A DNA stretch of 25,656 nt from Thermocladium sp. (GTDB lineage: Archaea; Thermoproteota; Thermoprotei; Thermoproteales; Thermocladiaceae): NCBI GenBank assembly GCA_023269935.1, contig JAGDXC010000001.1:1-25656 (forward strand), read 5' to 3'. Shown in pieces: positions 20,805 through 25,656 of this stretch. Each line of letters opens with the position of its first letter. The first letter of the stretch is position 1. Under the pieces are notes generated by a model, which saw nothing but the letters and a program-made list of their open reading frames with translations, was not told the DNA's origin and did no database searches. The translations under genes were made by a program, and so were the position numbers.

Positions 20805-23486
20805 ATGCACGATTACATCATAAAGGGGAAATGGTTAATAACTTGGATAGCCTTGGTTGCGGCGCTCAGCGTATTGGCGCCTAGGGTATTTGGGGTGCTA
20901 ATATACAATGATTCGCAACTACTCCCCAGCAACTTGCCTCCAGTGATGATTAGCCACTACTTGACCTCCAATCAATCTCAATACACGGCTATAATACTGA
21001 ATTCAAGCAACTTAATAAATGAATTGACCCAACTTGATGCTAGCATACATGAACCTCACCTGGATCAGTTAACGCTATATAGAAAAGATGTACTCCCGCA
21101 ATATAATTACACCATTAGTAAATACATTCATAAGGAGGAGGACAATGCCACCATGGAGTTAATACAAACATGGTCCAAAATGAACTCCACATGCAATGAA
21201 TTAATCAAGCTGAATTCGGAGTATTATGGTCAGTTAAATCAACTTAGAAAAGCAGAGCATGTCCTCAGCAAATATATATTGGACTATAATTCGATTCTAA
21301 CGAGATACTTGGAGGCAGCAGAACCCAACGCAAACGCATCCCAAGTGGCCGTAGTGGCCATTAATTCAATTAACGTATCCGCTAATTACTCGAGATTCCT
21401 TGAGCTCTATGGATACGGAATCGCCAAGGCTCTACATGGTTACACTGTCCAAGAATTAACCCCAGGCAAACTAAGCTATGCATTTGCTGCTGGTTACGGT
21501 CTCATAATGCAGAGCCTTAAAGAGAATTACCCCCTAATATTCTCTACTCCGAACTCAACTTTAGCCTTAGCCATAGCGGCCGGTCCCTCTTCACTGAATA
21601 ATATACGCCTCGCCGTGGCGAGCCTATATGCTAATTCTACTCCAGCAATAATCAGGCCCCTGCTGCCTCAAATAGCGTGCACCAGCAATATATCGAGCGT
21701 GGAGGCTCGCCTAAATAATAGCATAAGCAGCCTAATAATAAGTGAGAATCCACCGCCGTCCCCACTCTCAATAAGGACTGGATTAGTGAACGGCAGCTAT
21801 GCATTGATATTGGTGAACTCAACATCACAAGAATCTTATTTTTTACATAATGAATCCATATTTGTCTTCAGTCCATCATTGATAAATTCGCAACTGATAA
21901 GCATGGTCGAGAGCGATGTCCCAACCATTGATAAGGTAACGGGAACCGCAGTGCTCTCCATGCTGCTATTCGTGCTTGGAACAATTATGGGTCCATTAGT
22001 AGTGCTCGCAATGCTCGGCGCCGCAGACGCCGCGTCGCTGGGCTCGATCTATCTACTTTCAAGGGCAGGTCTCTCCGTTTATTACTTGACCGTTTACTTG
22101 ACTTCACCGATAATACTGGGCATAGGCGTTGATTATAGCTTACTCATAATAGGCAGGTACTTGGAGGAGAGGAGGAGGGGAAAACGAAAGGAGGAGGCAT
22201 TAGGGATCATTAAGAAAATCACGGTACCTACCATATTATCATCGGGAAGCGTTGTCGCCGTGGGGCTTGGCTCCTACATGTTCTCCACTTACCAATATAT
22301 TCAAGTAATAGGATTAGCCTACGTAGTGTCGGTGGCGCTTGTTCTATTCACGGTTATTCTGGCCTTGACCGATGTGATAAGCATCATGGGTGATCGAATA
22401 TTATGGCCAATGGGACTTAAATCCAACACCCGTGAATTAAGCACTAAACTACTCATTAAGTTGACACGGATATCAGTGGAGCGGCCAAAGACCATAATCG
22501 CTATATTCACTGTGGTTACATTGATTTCTCTCGTAATAATAGCTAAGTTCATGGTCGTCACATCTAATCCAGTATATATGATGCCAAGCAGTAACCCAGT
22601 AATTGGTCTCCACATAATGCAGGAACGTTTCCCGAGCTTCCTCCAATCAACTGGTTACATATTAATGAAGCCTAACAACCACGCTGCTTACGAAAAATTA
22701 ATAATAGAAATGAGTAAATTAAATGCCATAGGCAACGTTACTCTCATACGGAACTCCTCCTCCTTCATGCTGCTGGAGTTCCCGGTTAAATATGATGTGT
22801 TTTCGGATAAATTAATAGGAGTATATGGAGAATTAAATTCGATTGCCAGCACTGTGTCATCTCAATACGGCGTCACAATACTAATAGGCGGAGACCCAGG
22901 CTATAAGTATTATGGAGTTCAAGCCTTCGAGGATCAGTTTTATCATGTAATAGCCTATATAGTGGTTGCATTAGTTATGATTATGCTATTCATAACATTG
23001 AGATCTGTATTGATACCGATTAGACTTATTGCGACTGTCTTAATGAGCATGAGTTGGGCCACGGCATTAACAGTGCTAGTTTTTCAAGTAATGATGGGGA
23101 TACCAACATATTACTTATTGCCAATAATACTATACTCCCTATTAATGAGCGTGGGAACCGACTACGATATATTCATTGTTTCCAGAGTTCGCGAGGAAGT
23201 GATGAAGGGCGCAAGCGATAAGGAAGCGATAATTAAGTCTATAGAGTCCACGGGACCCATAGTTAGTGGCGCAGCTATGGTGCTTGCCACTGCATTCGCC
23301 GGCTTGGCTGTTTCCAGGTTATTCATTTTAAAGGAAATAGGATTCGCTGTCGCGGTGGCCGTGGCCATGGATGCCCTCCTATTGAGACCAATCCTAGTTC
23401 CCGCCATCTTAATGGTGCTAGGCAAGTGGAATTGGTGGCCGCTGAAAATAAATAGAGCTAGCAGCATTGAGCTGCATGAGCAGTGA
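20805..23486 (+). CDS. MMPL/RND-superfamily membrane transporter
   Basis: About 893 aa from ATG 20805; a TTG-initiated extension of 15 residues is possible. The architecture is a duplicated RND unit: TM1 (about 10-30), a large exterior loop (about 31-385, Asn/Ser-rich), five helices (about 386-520), TM7 (about 560-580), a second exterior loop (about 585-715), then five helices (about 718-880). The TM4-type acidic signatures are GIGVDYSLLI (about 440) and SVGTDYDIFI (about 782), the proton-relay Asp-Tyr pair of MMPL proteins. Archaeal MMPL proteins probably export lipids or hydrophobic compounds by proton motive force; the substrate is unknown. The many N-x-S/T sites in the outer loops would be consistent with glycosylation. 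Confidence 0.88.
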   Translation: MHDYIIKGKWLITWIALVAALSVLAPRVFGVLIYNDSQLLPSNLPPVMISHYLTSNQSQYTAIILNSSNLINELTQLDASIHEPHLDQLTLYRKDVLPQYNYTISKYIHKEEDNATMELIQTWSKMNSTCNELIKLNSEYYGQLNQLRKAEHVLSKYILDYNSILTRYLEAAEPNANASQVAVVAINSINVSANYSRFLELYGYGIAKALHGYTVQELTPGKLSYAFAAGYGLIMQSLKENYPLIFSTPNSTLALAIAAGPSSLNNIRLAVASLYANSTPAIIRPLLPQIACTSNISSVEARLNNSISSLIISENPPPSPLSIRTGLVNGSYALILVNSTSQESYFLHNESIFVFSPSLINSQLISMVESDVPTIDKVTGTAVLSMLLFVLGTIMGPLVVLAMLGAADAASLGSIYLLSRAGLSVYYLTVYLTSPIILGIGVDYSLLIIGRYLEERRRGKRKEEALGIIKKITVPTILSSGSVVAVGLGSYMFSTYQYIQVIGLAYVVSVALVLFTVILALTDVISIMGDRILWPMGLKSNTRELSTKLLIKLTRISVERPKTIIAIFTVVTLISLVIIAKFMVVTSNPVYMMPSSNPVIGLHIMQERFPSFLQSTGYILMKPNNHAAYEKLIIEMSKLNAIGNVTLIRNSSSFMLLEFPVKYDVFSDKLIGVYGELNSIASTVSSQYGVTILIGGDPGYKYYGVQAFEDQFYHVIAYIVVALVMIMLFITLRSVLIPIRLIATVLMSMSWATALTVLVFQVMMGIPTYYLLPIILYSLLMSVGTDYDIFIVSRVREEVMKGASDKEAIIKSIESTGPIVSGAAMVLATAFAGLAVSRLFILKEIGFAVAVAVAMDALLLRPILVPAILMVLGKWNWWPLKINRASSIELHEQ

Positions 23487-23533
23487 AGTAGCCCGGTTTA
23501 AAATTTAAATAGGCTTGAAACGATAATGATACT

Positions 23534-24667
23534 ATGTCTTCTGTGCATGACTTAATGAGGAAGCCTAAGGTGGTTGCTAAGCTTAATGATAGGCTCTCCT
23601 CCATAATTAGCAACATGAAGAGTGAAAGGATCTTTATAGTTCCTGTTATTAATGAAAACAATAAATTAGTGGGCGTATTGAGTTATAGGGATTTGCTGCG
23701 CAGGAGGGTGCCCATAAATTCGAAGGTGGCCACGGTAATGATGAGGCCATTCTCTATAATTGAAACATCGAGCCTAGATAAACTAATCATAAAGCTTCAT
23801 GAAACAAGGGCCAGGGAGATTCCGGTGATTGACGAAAGGAATAACTTGGTTGGCATAATCAATCGAATTGATGTAATTAACTCTATAATTAATTCCCTGC
23901 CCAAAATAAGCGTCGAGAAAGCAATGTCGTTTCCGCCCATAACCATCAATAAGGATGAAAACATCGCCACGGCCAGGTGGTTAATGATTAAGCACGGCAT
24001 AAGCCTATTGCCGGTCATGGATGGAGGAAGACTGGCTGGCGTGGTCACGCTAACTGACCTAATTGAGAAAATATTCTATGTTACAGCGGCTAGAAGATCA
24101 AGACGCGGGGACTTAGCCGGGGAAGAGGAGAAAATAGTTGCATCTCCAGTATCCTCAGTAATGGGAGAGGCCATTACCATAGATGCATCGAAACCGCTCG
24201 TTGATGCAATAGAGAAACTGAATAAGCATGATGGCTTAATAGTTACGAGAGGCGACTCCGTTATCGGCGTGTTAACTGGAAGCGACGTATTGAGGGTATA
24301 CGTGGAGTCAAGTAAAGTATCCATTCCAATAACCGCTAGAATAAGCGATATACAGGATGATCACTTAAGGCAAATAATAGAGACTGCTGTGAATAATCAC
24401 TTGGAGAAGATAGCGAAGATAACTGATATAATTGACTTCAAAATAGATATAAGAGCTAAATCGCCTGGGAACAATGATAAGAGGACTAGGTATGAAGTAA
24501 TCGCGCGGCTTAAGGATTCACTTGATAACTACGTGGCAACGACACAGAGCTGGGACGCGGTGGAGGCAGTGAAGGATGCTATGGATATCCTCCTAAAGAG
24601 AGTTGAGCGCGCATTAGATAGAATGAGAACAATAAAGAGAAAGGAAGAGAAAAGGGAACAATCCTAG
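23534..24667 (+). CDS. Four-CBS-domain protein with HPF-like C-terminal domain
   Basis: 377 aa. Four CBS repeats occupy about residues 1-270, each with the usual VPVINENNKLVGVLSYRD-type core (four variants, the second pair separated by a basic linker TAARRSRRGDLAGEEEK). The last 95 residues (about 280-375) differ: helix, a strand DFKIDIRA, a strand RYEVIARLKD, a third strand NYVATTQSWD, and a long basic helix (AVKDAMDILLKRVERALDRMR), which resembles the alpha-beta-beta-beta-alpha fold of ribosome hibernation-promoting factor (RaiA/HPF). CBS domains bind adenylates, so an energy-responsive ribosome-binding factor is plausible; archaeal CBS-type hibernation factors have been reported recently. 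This is inference. TATA-like GGTTTAAAATTTAAA (about 23497-23511) precedes the ATG. It starts 47 nt after the MMPL stop. Confidence 0.82.
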   Translation: MSSVHDLMRKPKVVAKLNDRLSSIISNMKSERIFIVPVINENNKLVGVLSYRDLLRRRVPINSKVATVMMRPFSIIETSSLDKLIIKLHETRAREIPVIDERNNLVGIINRIDVINSIINSLPKISVEKAMSFPPITINKDENIATARWLMIKHGISLLPVMDGGRLAGVVTLTDLIEKIFYVTAARRSRRGDLAGEEEKIVASPVSSVMGEAITIDASKPLVDAIEKLNKHDGLIVTRGDSVIGVLTGSDVLRVYVESSKVSIPITARISDIQDDHLRQIIETAVNNHLEKIAKITDIIDFKIDIRAKSPGNNDKRTRYEVIARLKDSLDNYVATTQSWDAVEAVKDAMDILLKRVERALDRMRTIKRKEEKREQS

Positions 24668-24725
24668 AATGCCCATTAAAACCGTAGGAAACCCATATTT
24701 TATTTCGGAACCATGCGCCAAAGGA

Positions 24726-25067
24726 TTAGAGAGGAATGAGGCTAATTATTGTGTATGTGCCAACCACTACCACAAGTAGTCCCAGCGCTATGACCAATAC
24801 ATCAACAAATGTGGTGAATGCCTTGCCTCCATGGAATAGCTCAAGCATTATTGTGCGGAGCCCATTCATGGCGTGATACGAGGCAGCGTATACTATTATC
24901 AATAGAACTATGTCGTACCAAGCCATGCTTATTTGGCTTTGCACAGCGGGCCAACTTATTGATGCATCATAACTGGGCCACCTATATGCTATGTGGATCC
25001 CAACCACTACTATCATTATTAGTCCAGTGATGTAGTGCCACTTCATCAGTGTAGATTTGGCCACCAT
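24726..25067 (-). CDS. sdhD: Succinate dehydrogenase membrane anchor subunit D
   Basis: 113 aa with three hydrophobic helices (about 8-28, 50-70, 86-110). His11 and His25 in HYITGLIMIVVVGIHI and His65 in SYHAMNGLRTIMLEL are typical haem/quinone-site residues of SdhC/D-type anchors. It starts 3 nt after the sdhC stop, confirming the sdhBCD order on the minus strand. It anchors the SdhAB flavoprotein/iron-sulfur dimer in the cytoplasmic membrane for quinone reduction. C and D designations are by order only. Confidence 0.85.
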   Translation of the reverse strand: MVAKSTLMKWHYITGLIMIVVVGIHIAYRWPSYDASISWPAVQSQISMAWYDIVLLIIVYAASYHAMNGLRTIMLELFHGGKAFTTFVDVLVIALGLLVVVVGTYTIISLIPL

Positions 25068-25070
25068 TCA

Positions 25071-25547
25071 TCACCACCCCAATAATGCACCGAATACATC
25101 ATATGTGGCGAGTATAATGAATATTATCGTTATTATGGCAACCGAGTACTTGTATACTCTCTGGGCTGTGGCATTTGGAGACGGCGTTGCACGAGGGAAT
25201 GTGTGCCTAGATGGCTTAGGTAAACCAATCCCAAACCACTGCATTAGTATTAATCTAAACCCGTTTGCTCCATGAATGACAAGCAATACTCCTATTAAGT
25301 ACTCGAGCAGGGCTCCCACCGACACGACTCCTATGTGTGGTTTTTCGAGTACACCAAATATTATTGCATTCCACTGTTGCTGCGTTAAGTTATGGCCAAA
25401 GCCCAGGGCCGTCGAGACCGCTAGGACGTGACCTATCAGGTATAGGGCCAATGCTAATCCGCTTACTTTTTGGAAAATGACTAACCACTCATCTAATCCA
25501 CGAAGCCAGAGCCCCCACCTAGGAGAAACACGCCTGGTCTTCTGCAT
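25071..25547 (-). CDS. sdhC: Succinate dehydrogenase membrane anchor subunit C
   Basis: 158 aa from the ATG at 25547 (a GTG at 25556 that overlaps the sdhB stop as GTGA is equally possible; GAGGTGAG precedes the ATG as a ribosome-binding-like site). Helices are at about 20-45, 68-92 and 128-152. VSGLALALYLIGHVL provides a haem-ligand-type His (residue 40 from this start) and GANGFRLILMQWFG is a quinone-site-like segment. It is followed by sdhD and preceded by sdhB on the minus strand in a tight operon. It forms the membrane domain of complex II. Confidence 0.86.
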   Translation of the reverse strand: MQKTRRVSPRWGLWLRGLDEWLVIFQKVSGLALALYLIGHVLAVSTALGFGHNLTQQQWNAIIFGVLEKPHIGVVSVGALLEYLIGVLLVIHGANGFRLILMQWFGIGLPKPSRHTFPRATPSPNATAQRVYKYSVAIITIIFIILATYDVFGALLGW

Positions 25548-25552
25548 GTTCC

Positions 25553-25656
25553 TCACCTCTTCCTGCCGGTTAATAACATTTTTTTGACCATATTTATAGC
25601 AAGGGCTGGATCAACGTCCTTGGGACAGACCTTACTGCACGTTCCACTATAGTGGC
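25553..25656 (-). CDS. sdhB: Succinate dehydrogenase iron-sulfur subunit, C-terminal fragment
   Basis: Only the last 34 codons are inside the window; the gene continues beyond the window edge. The frame reads HYSGTCSKVCPKDVDPALAI, then a basic tail and a TGA at 25553-25555. The CSKVCPKDVDP block is the final cysteine motif of SdhB (C-x-x-x-CP), the ligands of the 3Fe-4S/4Fe-4S clusters. Its stop overlaps the possible sdhC GTG by 4 nt, consistent with the sdhBCD operon. Confidence 0.88.
   Translation of the reverse strand, partial: HYSGTCSKVCPKDVDPALAINMVKKMLLTGRKR

Noticed and set aside
1..25656. CRISPR array linked to the CARF genes
   Set aside because: No regularly spaced direct repeats were seen on either strand, and no other cas-type protein is encoded in the window.

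Overview
The window looks like a chromosomal segment of a thermophilic crenarchaeon (Thermoproteota), most plausibly a Caldivirga/Vulcanisaeta/Thermocladium-like member of the Thermoproteaceae. The evidence is archaeal-only informational genes (uL16/L10e, Rpo11/RpoL, exosome Csl4 with zinc ribbon, archaeal-type adenylate kinase), a GTP-dependent dephospho-CoA kinase, a tungsten-type glyceraldehyde-3-phosphate:ferredoxin oxidoreductase, a crenarchaeal QueF-like protein, tRNAs without encoded CCA, and TATA-like boxes about 21-32 nt upstream of many start codons (leaderless transcription). The genus is inference only.

Layout. 1-190: short repeat-like hairpin sequence. 191-1402: dephospho-CoA kinase, tRNA-Asp(GUC) and a small protein. 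1554-2446: a CARF/ring-nuclease-like protein split into two overlapping ORFs, followed by a CAU tRNA. 2635-6007 (minus strand): an MFS transporter, an enolase-superfamily OSBS/NSAR-type enzyme, and an overlapping winged-helix regulator plus small membrane protein. 6212-10553: an unknown protein that overlaps uL16 tail to tail, tryptophanyl-tRNA synthetase, pyruvate kinase and a LigB/DODA-type dioxygenase. 10632-12223: a circularly permuted GTPase translationally coupled to a degenerate primase-like (AEP) protein. 12343-14152 (minus): a C/D-box sRNA, a DUF2067-like protein, Csl4 and a peroxiredoxin. 14153-14512: no gene, but a GC-rich hairpin cluster. 14513-15617 (minus): a 59-aa ORF coupled to rpoL, rpoL itself, a second C/D-box sRNA and a two-CBS protein. 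15747-18419: GAPOR, a small conserved protein and a QueF-like enzyme. 18503-20684 (minus): adenylate kinase, a membrane protein with an FHA-like tail and a HAD hydrolase. 20805-24667: an MMPL/RND transporter and a CBS protein with an HPF-like C-terminus. 24726-25656 (minus): sdhD, sdhC and the 3' end of sdhB.

Functional themes. Central carbon and energy metabolism: GAPOR and pyruvate kinase belong to the archaeal glycolytic branch, and succinate dehydrogenase to the TCA/respiratory chain. Translation and RNA: two tRNAs, uL16, TrpRS, QueF-like archaeosine enzyme, two methylation-guide sRNAs, Csl4, a ribosome-assembly-type GTPase and a possible ribosome-hibernation factor. Possible antiviral signalling: the split CARF protein, with no CRISPR array or cas gene nearby.

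The most noteworthy items are the split CARF/ring nuclease with its two putative catalytic residues on separate polypeptides, the two unannotated C/D-box sRNAs with identical 7-12-4-4-7-12-4 spacing, the coupled degenerate primase-like protein, and the coupled micro-ORF after rpoL.
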